Source: Agrypnia vestita (taxonomy: Eukaryota; Arthropoda; Insecta; Trichoptera; Phryganeidae). From it: 64,000 nucleotides of DNA. Both the position numbers and the translations under genes were made by a program. This document shows positions 43,870-53,514 of this stretch, one piece after another. Position 1 is the first letter of the stretch. Each line of letters starts with the position of its first letter. The notes below the pieces were generated by a model. That model saw only the letters and a program-made list of their open reading frames with translations. It ran no database searches and was not told where the DNA came from. The stretch spans positions 62,001 to 126,000 of the forward strand of contig JADDOH010004303.1 of assembly GCA_016648135.1 (NCBI GenBank). The letters run 5' to 3'.

Positions 43870-44050
43870 CATCAAGAGCAGTGGTCACAACATCGCCTAG
43901 TAATCTGATGGTAGATGGTTCGAGCCCTATTTCGGTACACCAGCAAGTAAATAATTTTTTCATAGCACAAGCGTTTAGCTTAGTTTTAAAATAGTAAGAA
44001 TACTGATGTGACATGGATTCCGTGTTTCCATTTATATTTTTATAAAAAAA
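43870..44050 (+). mobile_element. tRNA-derived SINE, copy C
   Basis: B box GGTTCGAGCCC (43918-43928), body CATAGCACAAGCGTTTAGCT, AAAATAGTAAGAATACTGAT and ATTCCGTGTTTCC. It is the most diverged of the three copies. Its last 34 bp form the start of the left arm of the large palindrome. Confidence 0.8.
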
Positions 44051-44294
44051 CTATCAAAATATTTTATAAAATACATGAAGAAGTAGTGTGCTATGTCTAC
44101 AAAGAAAGTTTGCTTTAGAATATTAATTTAATTGTAATTGTACAATGGACAAGGGTGCACAATTCAATGAGTCTGTATTATAAATTAATATTCTAAAGCA
44201 AACTTTCTTTGTAGACATAGCACACTACTTCTTTATGTATTTTATAAAATATTTTGATAGTTTTTTTATAAAAATATAAATGGAAACACGGAAT
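44017..44294. repeat. Near-perfect palindrome with 114-bp arms
   Basis: Arms 44017-44130 and 44181-44294 are inverted copies with a single mismatch; the 50-bp loop is unique. The left arm starts inside the SINE (ATTCCGTGTTTCCATTT) and continues into flanking DNA, so the duplicated unit crosses the SINE boundary. That argues against transposon termini and for an inverted duplication event made in place. Confidence 0.9.
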
Positions 44295-44607
44295 GTATTG
44301 ACATTAAATATAAAACTTTAAGAAATAAAGAAAAGTTCGATAAAATAAACGACACTTACGTAAGTACATTTATAGGCATGCAATGAAAAACTTTACTAGA
44401 AATTCTGGGAAACAAATATAAATTAGATAATCTACATATATGTCATACACGAACGATTTATTATTATAATTACGCCAGGTGGCAGTAGAGCATTTAACTG
44501 TTTAGTTCTAAAGCTTACCGCCGCCATCCCGACGCGCTATTGTCGGATTTTTCTGCATTTATTGCTATTACAATCGCTAGCCACTGTTTTGATATTTTTT
44601 TTAGATT

Positions 44608-44755
44608 TCTCATACGATGCCAGAGTACTCAGAAGTAGGCACTCTACATGCGGCTAGACCGCCTAATCTACAACTACAAGTTCGTCAGCTATATATATGT
44701 GTAACTCTGACACTTTTATAAACTACTTATTATAATAAACATCGTGTTTTTAAGT
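44608..44755 (-). repeat. Inverted partner of 41112-41234
   Basis: Contains TACATGCGGCTAGACCGCCT and AAACTACTTATTATAATAAACATCG, the inverse of the left block with about 80 to 85 percent apparent identity and some length differences. Confidence 0.6.
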
Positions 44756-46087
44756 GTTTTAATCTATCGTTGCTCAAGCCATATAAATGCAACGTAAGTA
44801 CTTACTTAATTGAAAACTTCACTCGGCGGAATCGAAGGCAGATTAGCTGATCCAAGATGTAAAAATTTATTTATACTTATTCTGTTTAGGTCACTAATTC
44901 ACTGACTCCTCTCACAAATTACTCTTTTACTAATTCGAGAATTTTACTATCTTAGCATAAATGTTTTCACCTTTTTTTAGAGAGCAATACCATGATTCCA
45001 TGAAACCATTTTATTCGATACTTCATTAACTAGCAATTTTTATTAATTTCAATTTATGCACATATGCATGATAAACTTAAAATTAGTAAGTGCATATTAT
45101 AACATTTAATTAATTCTCATATATAATCTCTCTGTTTATTTAATTCTAAATACATAGAGAGAATGCACGTGAGAATTATGAATATGCATATTTAATTAAT
45201 AATCCTTATCGAAGTTGTTGGAGAATCGTGCTTCGGAAAACCCCTTTAGAGAACATCTAAAGTGAAAATGTTCAGCATAGCGGTAGCTCTTCTAGCAAGC
45301 ATAACCATAACAATATATGTTGACGCTTAGGTAATTATCAAGAATATACAAACCAATGCTCCGCATGAATTCAGGAGTTATCAGCAAAATATGATGCATT
45401 TGTTTAGTAAAAACACAGCAAATATTTTGCTGTAATATAAGAAATGTAATATTAAAAGAAAAAACAGCCAGTGGAACAATACCCGATGTCAGTTATCACA
45501 TGAAGGGTTTCTAAACAGTTTTAAATCGTGATGTGTTTAATAAGAAATTTTATTTGGAAAAGAAGAAAACTCAAGTATTATAAATAAATAAATGGAAAAT
45601 GATATGAAAAATGAATTCATTTTGCCTAAGAACTTCAGCTAAACGAATATATTTAATCCTGCGCACAGCATATTGTATAATATCGTTGGTAAACGGCATA
45701 ATCCAAGTCCATACCTATCACACGCCACTGAGCACATCTCTGGTAATAAAAATGCGAAGTCCAACCGATAGGTAAAGTACTGAATTGAGAAAAAAGATTC
45801 AGGAGACATTGAATTACACAAATAGTAGTTTATTTTCAATCCAAGATAAAGATAAACTTCTCACAAAGATAAAGATAAAAACAATTCATTTTGAGTACCT
45901 GCTCTGTAATATTGGAGAATATTTAGCAAAGACATGTTTAAAATTATATACCTATATATTTTTTGATACCAAAGCGATGTAAGCGATGTAAGCGATGTAA
46001 ATGTAAAATACGAGGACAAGGAATGTAGGATCCGGTTGACTAAAAGAAACAACATATTGCAAAATTGCCACTCAAAAATTATAATTT
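44756..46087. other. AT-rich spacer, no supported gene
   Basis: A minus-strand ORF at 45639-45839 contains LPEMCSVACDRYGLGLCRLP, which reads like protein but is isolated and unidentified. A GCGATGTAA triplet repeat is at 45974-46001. Confidence 0.35.
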
Positions 46088-46312
46088 TTAAAGATAGACT
46101 TCCGATTTCGACAGAAATGTCATGGCCACTTTTTGGTTCCTGGCGGGAATGATTCTGAAATTGTCTCGAAAGTCCAATGTTTTATTTAAGGGAATTAAGA
46201 GATAGGGTCCACTATATCTTTTTTCCATCACAATATGACGGAATCTCACGGTAATATTAAATTGATTAGACTCCGTACAACCATGGCAAAAAAAATGTTT
46301 AAAGCAGTTCAA
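46088..46312 (-). other. Coding-like ORF, unidentified
   Basis: A 74-codon frame with balanced residue use (FNITVRFRHIVMEKRYSGPY, LDFRDNFRIIPARNQKVAMT) on the same strand as, and 220 bp downstream of, the small GC-rich gene at 46536. There is no signal peptide or known domain. It could be a 3' exon, a decayed gene or chance. The AATAAA-type sites of the 46536 gene's 3' flank lie at 46320-46336, before this ORF. Confidence 0.25.
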
Positions 46313-46535
46313 AAAACTTATATTTATTGTTTATTTTTTCGACGTTAATTGACTTACGAAGTGTCGACTCATCCACTGGCAAGACACAATGTATTAGTTT
46401 TTAGCAAATCATTCCGGAGACACGCGGATAAGATGTATTTATATTTTTTCCGGTCCAGAAACACATTCGTCATGTTAGAATTAGGACTTTAACACGATGA
46501 AGTTTTACTTCGAAGTGAAAAAGTAAAAAAGACGC

Positions 46536-47009
46536 TTAATTTAAACGCGAGGCGTGTAAAGCCATCTCCATAGAAGGCAAAGTAACGTATTCGAGAAGAA
46601 ATCGTTCGTCCCAGATGTTGCGCAGGACTATCCGCGGGAGAGGATCGCCGGGCTCGACGTCGACCCGCTTGACGCGGCCGTCCGCGACCACCTCCGCCAG
46701 CAGCCTCCCGGCGGACGGCTCGGGGGAGCGGTCGCGCAGCACCGGCTTCCAGCAGTCGAAGGTGCACGTCCCCGGCGCGGCCCCTATGACGAGCCAGCCC
46801 ACGGGGCCCAGCGCCGCGGCCGACACTGCCCCGGCGGTGGCGGAGGCGCCGGCCCCCGTGCCCGCCGTGGCGGTGGCCGAGACCCCCGCCGCGGTGGCCC
46901 CCGCGCTCGCCGTGGCCCCCGCGCCGGTGGCCGAGCCCACGGCCGCGGCCCCCACCACGGGCGCAGCCGCCACGACGGTGGCCACCGCCACGGTTGCCAC
47001 GACCACCAT
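46536..47009 (-). CDS. Small GC-rich gene, unknown function, paralogue 1
   Basis: Encodes 157 aa in one exon. Residues 1-77 are almost only Ala, Val, Gly, Thr and Ser, opening MVVVATVAVATVVAAAPVVG; this may be a membrane-inserting or signal-like segment or low-complexity linker. Residues 78-157 form a compact domain: ALGPVGWLVIGA, CTFDCWKPVLRD, RLLAEVVADGRVKRVDVE, RIVLRNIWDERFLLEYVTLP, HASRL. The same domain is in the paralogue at 50766 with about 90 percent identity. An AG acceptor preceded by TTATTACTTTC lies 46 bp upstream of the ATG, so a 5' UTR intron is likely. GC is near 70 percent in AT-rich surroundings. From memory, proteins of this pattern (A/G-rich N-terminus, GPxGW, DCWKPV, NxWxERFxxxYV) occur in fungi; I could not check this, so function and origin remain open. 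Confidence 0.7.
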   Translation of the reverse strand: MVVVATVAVATVVAAAPVVGAAAVGSATGAGATASAGATAAGVSATATAGTGAGASATAGAVSAAALGPVGWLVIGAAPGTCTFDCWKPVLRDRSPEPSAGRLLAEVVADGRVKRVDVEPGDPLPRIVLRNIWDERFLLEYVTLPSMEMALHASRLN

Positions 47010-47055
47010 TTCTCCGATAGATGACTTCCGAAATTTCCGCGGGTGCCGACTTAGT

Positions 47056-47628
47056 CTGAAAGTAATAACAAAAACATTTTTATTATCGCGCCGTAAGTTA
47101 CGCGTTCCGAGTCATTCGGCTCTTCCAGTCCTCGTAGGAAGAAGCTTTGTCATCGTGGAGGCAATTTAAATTCTCTCGGAATGGGTCCTCGTCGACAAAT
47201 CGTAGACTCGGCCGCCGCCCTCGTCCACCGCCGAGGTTGTGCGCCCGGGCCGATGCCGACGGAGAAAAGCGACCGAAAGAAAAAGCATTTGTGCGCGCAG
47301 CTGGCGCGATAGAGTAACACTGACAAGTCATTTCTGATAAACAAATGTCTTGTCAGTGTCGGTGTCAGTGTTGTTGTCCACAGTTGTTCTTGTTCTTCAA
47401 CTATTACCGTCGACTCGATGAAGTGTATTTTAGGATTAAAATAAAATGTAATTGGAGAGCGATCCGGTGATCGGCGATACGATCCCCGCACCGGACACCT
47501 GTAAGTTAATTACGTTCGATAAGAGTTCAAAAACCTGTGAGAAAACGCAATTTTAGAGACATTCACTTTCAGAAGGTACATACCCTTAGCTTACCTTTAC
47601 CCTCAGTTTTAAGCAAAAGAAATAACTA
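47056..47628. other. Upstream region of paralogue 1
   Basis: On the minus strand this is the putative 5' UTR intron and promoter area. A GC-rich block at 47180-47260 (CGGCCGCCGCCCTCGTCCAC) could hold the first exon. A GTAAGC donor-type site is at 47589-47594 (minus). An inverted pair ACTGACAAGTCATTT / AAATGTCTTGTCAGT is centred on about 47338. Confidence 0.35.
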
Positions 47629-49101
47629 GCGAGCCTTACAGTAGTCGCGTATGATGTGTAACATTTGACATCTCACAATTAAAAATATCAATTGAACAGC
47701 ACTTATCAATAATAACTATATCTACTTTTATTTTTAATAGTAAATCTCATATTTAAAAAAAGCAATTGTGCATTTACTTAAATGTAAGCAAAGCATTTAA
47801 ACAAAATTTAAAAATACATACCTATATATTTATTAATTAGTAAATACAAGTAAAGAAAATGTATGTGCAATTATTTATTATTTAATTTTGCCGCACTAGG
47901 TAGGTATATCTACACTACATACGCATTTTGTTTAGAAATGTGCTAGGTCAATTATATGTTTTTTATTTATTTTCATAGATGCCGGTAGTGTGCCGCCATA
48001 CATATTGTATAAAAACTTTGAATAAATATTTAAAAATAATCACATAAATTACATAAAATTTGAGAATGTACATCATTAAGGGTAGTTATTGTTTACATTA
48101 ATGTAAAAAAAGCATTTATTGGATAGTTTCGATGATATAAGTCAAAGTTACATCCACATGCTTGACACCAGCCTTGCAAAATATATACAAATCAGAAGCG
48201 TTGGCTGGTAGTGTGTGTCTTCACTGTGATGGCAATTGATGGACATTGATTTGTTTATAAACGATGATTTTTGTCCATCGCGCGTGGTTCATTGGTTAAG
48301 CGCTTGTTCAGACACAGCGGGAACCGTGCCGTTTCAGAATCGCATGAGATCCGTGCGGGTCTCATTTACCTAGGTTTGTATGTAATCGTTCACACACAAC
48401 CGTGCGGTTAGTCAACCGCTGCGGTGCCCGCAACCCAACCGCTAGAAAATAGACCCGCACGGCGCCCGCACGATCCTATTACTATGGGGCCTTACGAGAG
48501 CGTTCAGTCGCGTTGCGGGCACCGCACGGTTCCATGTCACAACAGGAGCACGCGTGGATTATATTCTCTTTTCTATGGTTATGGATCGCTTTGACACTGA
48601 ATTTTTTATTGATGAAGTGGAGAAAAGACCTGTAATATGGGAGAAAAGACCTGTAATAGTGTGAGGATTACTCAAATATGCCAAGAACCAAGCTTGGCAG
48701 GAGTTGGTGGAGATATTTGGAAATGGTGGAAAAAAAGAGTATTTTAGAGAAGTAGGTATTTATTCACCAAAAATTAACTGACAGAATGATATTTATGTGT
48801 CTTGCCATGGAACACGGCCGTCGTTAACAAAGTAATGAGCGAATATATCTCTGATATTCAAAGATGGAGAACGGCACCAGAACTGTCAAACTGACGTTTA
48901 TTTTCGCGCGCACAAATCTCTTATTAACCGCGGCTGTGTGAACAGATGACACAAATCGCGTGTTTTGAAACGCGATTCTGAAACTGAACGGTTCCCGCTG
49001 TGTCTGAACAAGCGCTAAATGAAATTACGCGCGTCTTATTTCCGTCTTTTTTCACGAAATCACTGCCACAGATTGCAGAAAAGCGAGAGGAAAGATGTTA
49101 C
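47629..49101. repeat. Dispersed repeat, copy A (filled site)
   Basis: Matches 58161-58887: GCGAGCCTTACAGTAGTCG at the left, ATAAATATTTAAAAATAATCACATAAATT in the middle (shown here only in part), and AAGCGAGAGGAAAGATGTTAC at the right. Copy A carries an extra AT-rich 170 bp (47700-47940) and the 716-bp insertion at 48300-49015. GCGAG/CTCGC and a GATGTGTAACAT pair appear near both ends in inverse orientation, so the unit may itself be a non-autonomous DNA element. Confidence 0.75.
48300..49015. mobile_element. Insertion with 28-bp TIRs and 3-bp TAA duplication
   Basis: The ends GCGCTTGTTCAGACACAGCG / CGCTGTGTCTGAACAAGCGC are perfect over 28 bp. TAA flanks both sides (48297-48299, 49016-49018). 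The related repeat at 58161 has the uninterrupted site GGTTAAATGAAATT, proving precise insertion of 716 bp. A 3-bp TWA target fits PIF/Harbinger. The interior contains GC-rich inverted words (AACCGTGCGG, TGCGGGCACCGCACGG) but no transposase. Confidence 0.9.
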
Positions 49102-49521
49102 TTAGCAAAAATACTTCGTGTTTTACCTAAGTAACAACTTTGGTCGCGGTCTTCAGAATCCAGAAATAAGCGTCAGAAACAGGTCCATTCGACTGAATTT
49201 GGAGGGATTGCTTAAATTCATTTCAAATCTGCAGCCGAACTGATTATAATAAATTTTAAAATGTATTATAATCAGTTCTTGGGAGGTCTGAGAGAGCAGG
49301 TGCGAGAGAATAACAACAAAAAAGTGGTTCATTAATTATTTATCTTATTTTGAAAGAATTTTATTTTCACAGTCAACCATCTAACTTAACAATTTTTTAT
49401 TTATTTTTTATTTCTATTTAATTTTAAGTACCAAATTTTGTATGGACTGTGCCTGTCTCACTAGAAATATCTGTGTTGAGACAGGCCCCAGTACCCCAGT
49501 AGTTCGGATTTTCTTTCAGAA
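49102..49521. other. AT-rich spacer
   Basis: Contains a diffuse inverted pair around 49235-49290 (GAACTGATTATAATAAATTT / AATGTATTATAATCAGTTC). Nothing else supported. Confidence 0.4.
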
Positions 49522-50253
49522 TATAACAGAGCTAATCCACAATATTTTGTAGGTAAATTCCTGTCTAAATTTAAAGTAGAAAATTTTAAGTTAAAAAAAA
49601 ATTAGTATGTGACAAATGAAGTTTGTATATTTTTATAAAAATTTCTAAATTATCTTCGGTTTAACGTTAAACTGTCATTAAGGTAACTAATATTAAATAT
49701 TAAAAATTCATTCGCTTCAATATCTACAAGTCAAATTAAATGGTTAAAATCTTGCAGAATTTTGAAATATAATTTTTTGTAAGATATAATTTAACGTTTC
49801 ACAGAAGATAAGTTAGGGATATTGTAAAATGCAATGTTTAAAGTCTCTTACCTCCATAACGCCTATGCGTATATCTCTGATATTTTTAATTCCAATTTAG
49901 CACGATATAAAGACTCGCTAATAAAAGCTCTACACCTTGCCGTCCTGAATTCATAATGAAATCGCAAACAAATTATTATAATTGTTTGTTTAACCTTGTA
50001 CATACTTCACATCTCCTTTTTCTAAATTACTATTATAACTTTAAAGAACTATGTATATTATGTAAATACTGTAATTTTTTGCTGTTTTACTCTTTGGATT
50101 TCTTGTATATATTATGTAAAAGGTACTTTGTGCAGTAGGTATATTGAAATAAATAAATAACTATTGATATTAATACATTGTTGCTTGAATATTTTCGACT
50201 CATAATTTAATAAGGAATCTATCTATAAAGTTTTGTGGATTAGCTCTGTTATA
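49522..50253. mobile_element. Palindromic foldback element (family 3), interrupted
   Basis: Ends TATAACAGAGCTAATCCAC and inverse GTGGATTAGCTCTGTTATA. Interior blocks (TTCATTCGCTTCAATA, AGATAAGTTAGGGATATTG, ACCTCCATAAC, ATTTTCGACTCATAAT) match families 1 and 2, so all three are related. The right arm is split by the 295-bp insertion at 49862-50156. Confidence 0.75.
49862..50156 (+). mobile_element. Retroposon 3' end inserted in the foldback element
   Basis: The host element reads CCTCCATAAC before and TATTGATATTA after, and ATAAC is duplicated at the junctions (49857-49861, 50157-50161). The insert ends in AAATAAATAAATA, as does the Jockey fragment at 40920. The ORF 49956-50138 within it has no motif. 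It is probably the 3' UTR of a non-LTR element. Confidence 0.7.
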
Positions 50254-50729
50254 CCCTATGTATTCTAAGTATTGTGGTAGGTACCGAAAAAAAACAATTA
50301 TTTTCATGTTTTACATCATTTAGGATTTATATTTGTTTCGAAGCGGCATAATTGTGCCGTCTTAATAAATTGTCACTTAGTAATATAAAATTGAATAAAT
50401 ATACTTCTTCGTTAACTTACTTACTACAAAACACAACGTTGGACAATTATACACGTAGACGGACAATTATACACGTTTCATTACTTTGATGGATCGCAGG
50501 TCCTCCTTTATCCTTTACAAATAAAATCAACAGTAAATGTAATTTATTATTTACACATCATTAAAGGTAAAAACTTCTCTTCTTTCTTTGTTATAGCAAT
50601 CCTATGGTAACTTCTCTAATGTATGACTACAAATTATTTAGGTATGACTGACAAACAAATTTTAAATATAAATAAATGCAGTGGAATGAATAAGAAAACT
50701 TGCATTTAAACCACGATTGAATCGCGCTA
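50254..50729. other. AT-rich spacer
   Basis: Contains a short direct repeat GGACAATTATACACGT at 50441 and 50460. No gene seen. Confidence 0.45.
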
Positions 50730-50735
50730 TTTATT
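50730..50735 (-). terminator. Poly(A) signal of paralogue 2
   Basis: AATAAA on the minus strand, 31 nt past the stop codon of the gene at 50766, in an A/T-rich context. It implies a very short 3' UTR. Confidence 0.6.
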
Positions 50736-50765
50736 TTCTTCTTTTACCCGTATTATCTTTTATCC

Positions 50766-51251
50766 TTATTTCAATCGTGAGGCGTGAAGAGCGATCTGCT
50801 TCGACGGCAAAGTAACATATTCGATGAGAAATCGTTCATCCCAAATGTTGTGCAGGACTATCCGCGGGAGAGGAGCGCCGGGATCGACGTCGACCCGCTT
50901 GACGCGGCCGTCCGCGACCACCTCCGCCAGCAGCCTCCCGGCGGACGGCTCGGGGGAGCGGTCGCGCAGCACCGGCTTCCAGCAGTCGAAGGTGCAGCCG
51001 TCGGAGAGCGCTCGCTCGGCGCCCAGGGCGAACCAGCCCACGGGGCCCAGAGCCGAGGCGGAGACCGCGGCGGCCGTGGCGCTGGCCCCCGCGCCGCTGC
51101 CCGCCGTGGCCGTGACCGTGGCGGCCCCCGAGGCGCTCACGGTGGCCGTCACGGTGGCGCCGGCCCCCGTGGCCGAGCCCGCCGCCGCGGCCGCTACCAC
51201 CGGCGCGGCGGCGATCGCGGTCACCGCCAGAGCCGCCCCCACCACCACCAT
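50766..51251 (-). CDS. Small GC-rich gene, unknown function, paralogue 2
   Basis: Encodes 161 aa. It shares the Ala/Val/Gly/Thr-rich N-terminus and the C-terminal domain (GPVGWFALGAERALSDGCTF, DCWKPVLRDRSPEPSAG, RIVLHNIWDERFLIEYVTLP) with the gene 3.8 kb away. In the last 76 residues I count eight differences, mostly conservative (E/D, L/I, R/H), and a run of about 100 bp around 50890-50995 is nearly identical in DNA; recent duplication or gene conversion is likely. The pattern of conservative changes supports the minus strand as coding over the open antisense frames. A candidate acceptor (TCATTATTTTCAG) lies 124 bp upstream of the ATG, and AATAAA 31 nt past the stop. ATG has A at -3. GFW insertion of AERALSDG is the main indel. 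Function unknown. Confidence 0.7.
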   Translation of the reverse strand: MVVVGAALAVTAIAAAPVVAAAAAGSATGAGATVTATVSASGAATVTATAGSGAGASATAAAVSASALGPVGWFALGAERALSDGCTFDCWKPVLRDRSPEPSAGRLLAEVVADGRVKRVDVDPGAPLPRIVLHNIWDERFLIEYVTLPSKQIALHASRLK

Positions 51252-51375
51252 GTTTCCGAACGCCGATCTCCGAGACTGGTAGCTCCTAACTTTTAAGAAA
51301 TCCCGACAAAAGTACTTGTACGGTTACGCGGTGATAAGTATGTAGTACGCGTGCCCCCACGGCCGGTGTGGTCTT

Positions 51376-51504
51376 CTGAAAATAATGACACAACACTGTT
51401 AATATTCCGCGGGCCTGTCCCGGAAAGCGCGGAAAAATAAATTATCTTCTCCGACAGTCGACTGTTGAAGTAGTTCTTGTTGACAACTATAACAATTAGC
51501 AGTT
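51376..51504 (-). other. Putative 5' UTR intron of paralogue 2
   Basis: The minus-strand acceptor TTATTTTCAG ends at 51376-51377. The donor and first exon are not identified; the GC-rich palindrome array upstream may be within this intron or promoter. Confidence 0.35.
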
Positions 51505-51695
51505 AAGCAATCGGCTATCGCCGATTGCTTGCTGCTAGGCCCTGGGGGCGGCTTTCTAGGCCGCTGCGCGGCCGATAGTAGCCGCCGCGCGGCTATTGCT
51601 GGCCGCTACGCGGCCATAAATATTCGCTTGCTGGTTGACAGTGCGGTCGGCTATGATGACCGCTTCACGGCTAGTAATGGCCGCTACGCGGCCAT
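51505..51695. repeat. Array of short GC-rich perfect palindromes
   Basis: Five perfect hairpins in 190 bp: 51505-51530 (AAGCAATCGGC-TATC-GCCGATTGCTT), 51559-51573 (GGCCGC-TGC-GCGGCC), 51579-51595 (TAGCCGC-CGC-GCGGCTA), 51600-51616 (TGGCCGC-TAC-GCGGCCA), 51677-51695 (ATGGCCGC-TAC-GCGGCCAT). The shared core is GCCGC-NNC-GCGGC with 3-nt loops. Overlapping ORFs in both strands are by-products. Function unknown; it lies upstream of paralogue 2. Confidence 0.8.
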
Positions 51696-52830
51696 TGATG
51701 TATACAATCAGCTGTCGGTATACAATCAGCTGGTCGGCAAAACTGGCGGCTATTGCTGCTGCTAACTGCGCGTTGTCTACCTGCTGCAAGGCCGTGCTGT
51801 CAGCTATGGTAGCTACTGCGCGGACATTGGTGTCTAATAGGTCTTATCTTAATATAATAATTTCGTTGTCAGTCGGTTCCTAACTTACTGGAATTAAAAC
51901 TTAACATAATCAGAGTATGATAGGCAACCAGCACACGGGCTATTTTACACGCAAGAGTCGTTATTAATTATTATGTTCCTTGATTTTTCACTTTAGATAT
52001 AATTGAGACAAAAGTATTTGTAACCGATTAATAAGCCAGAGCTGAGTTTTAAAATTAATATTTTCGTCAAATGCTTCTAAAACACATAAACTTGCTTTCA
52101 AATGTATTTTCAATTGTCAAATTAACACTCTTTGCCAAACAACCGTATTAAAAAACATTCAAAGTGGCGCTTTTTCTTCTAATCTGGAACAAACTTTTTT
52201 CGTATTTCCCAAAACAAAACATCATATTTTAAAAAGAATATTCTAGCACTAAATTTAAAGAAAGATCTGTCAAAATCAATTTCGTTGTAAACCAATAATG
52301 CTATGTCGCACAAAGTCGCTATACTAATTATGCATATTTAACTGCTGCTTAAATATGTAACTGGTTTGGAGACAACATTCCTATAATGACATATTTGTTA
52401 AACATCGACATTTCAAGGGTTTGACATATACCGCCATCTTTATTCTGTGCATATCGCGCATGCGTGATGAGCCACCGGATTGGCCACCAATAAAATAAAA
52501 AATGGCCAAATTCACATATTCTAAAACACGTATATGTTTATTGTAAACTAAAAGTAAACGTGTATAAATATTAAATATGTACATTCTTTTTATAAATGCA
52601 CAGTAGATTATATTTAAAGTTTATAATATTTCTACACATTAAATATTGTCTGCAAGTATTTTAAAACAATCCATACTTCTCGCTACTTTATACGATTTCG
52701 CCATTTGTTTTTTTTGTGCTGGCAATGGAAAAACATGCAATACTTGCACCATTTTTAGCGCATTCATATTATATAATATATATATAAGATTATTGTATTA
52801 TTCCGCGTGATAATACCATTACTGATTTCA
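51696..52830. other. Intergenic spacer
   Basis: GTATACAATCAGCTG is directly repeated at 51700 and 51719. The rest is AT-rich without a supported gene. Confidence 0.4.
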
Positions 52831-52914
52831 TTTGACGAATATACTATAAGCATTAGGTATAGCTTGACTTTATTTGACGAATATACCACAAGCATTAGGT
52901 ATACCTTGGCTTCA
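52831..52914 (+). repeat. 42-bp tandem duplication
   Basis: Two copies of TTTGACGAATATAC...AAGCATTAGGTATA, differing at a few positions. Local duplication only. The ORFs that run through it continue into a coding-like block at 52960-53120 (minus; ETFPHYAENCSRCLPATLHE), which shares a CCTTCCCCCACTACGCC word with 35095 and is probably repeat-derived. Confidence 0.6.
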
Positions 52915-53370
52915 TAGCGAAATAATAACACTCGTGTCAATGATAGTGAGAAGCCAACTTGAGTAGGTAGTATGGCCCCCTCGTTACAAAGTTCATGTAG
53001 AGTAGCCGGCAAACATCGTGAGCAATTTTCGGCGTAGTGGGGGAAGGTTTCGCGTCTACACTCCATACTACCTCATCCCTGAGAGCCAAAATTTGTCTTC
53101 TGCGCGGCCGAAGCCAATGTTCAAGATGTTTGCAGGCTATTGTACAGACCATATAGAGAATTCAGCATAAATTCTTAATATATGTAAACTTTAATTTAAA
53201 TCAACAGTTTTATTTTCAATTAATCACAACATAATTATGAAACAACTCAATATCCTTAATTTGTCAGATAGAAGGAAATTAATAGTCTTGATTCTGAATA
53301 TTTTTGTACAAAAATGTTAATTTTCAAATTTGACAGTTGGTAGGTACCTACTGATCTTCTCTCTGAAGGG

Positions 53371-53514
53371 GGCCGGTTATTTCAAGTTAGATCAAAGTAA
53401 AAGTTCGTTTAAAGCATAGATTTTTGCGTTCTCCACCAATCAAACGATCCGTTTCCGTAAAAATCTATGCTTTAAACTAACTTTTATTCTAATCCAACAT
53501 AAAACAACCAGACC
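53371..53514. mobile_element. Short hairpin MITE, Harbinger-like, copy 1
   Basis: Nearly the whole 144 bp is a palindrome: GGCCGGTTATTTCAAGTTAG and AAAGCATAGATTTTTGCG on the left, mirrored on the right. The sister copy at 63264-63398 has clear TTA duplications; here only the right TTA is evident. Confidence 0.75.

Noticed and set aside
46615..47169. 184-codon plus-strand ORF antisense to paralogue 1, with a similar ORF antisense to paralogue 2 (50824-51282)
   Set aside because: Conserved only because the underlying DNA is conserved. Substitutions between the copies are conservative in the minus-strand frame, and the candidate 5' splice sites and poly(A) signal are on the minus strand.
51529..51883. 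Overlapping ORFs of 77-82 codons across the palindrome array
   Set aside because: Open on both strands because of the repeated GC palindromes; Ala/Val-rich on one strand, no initiation or splice support.
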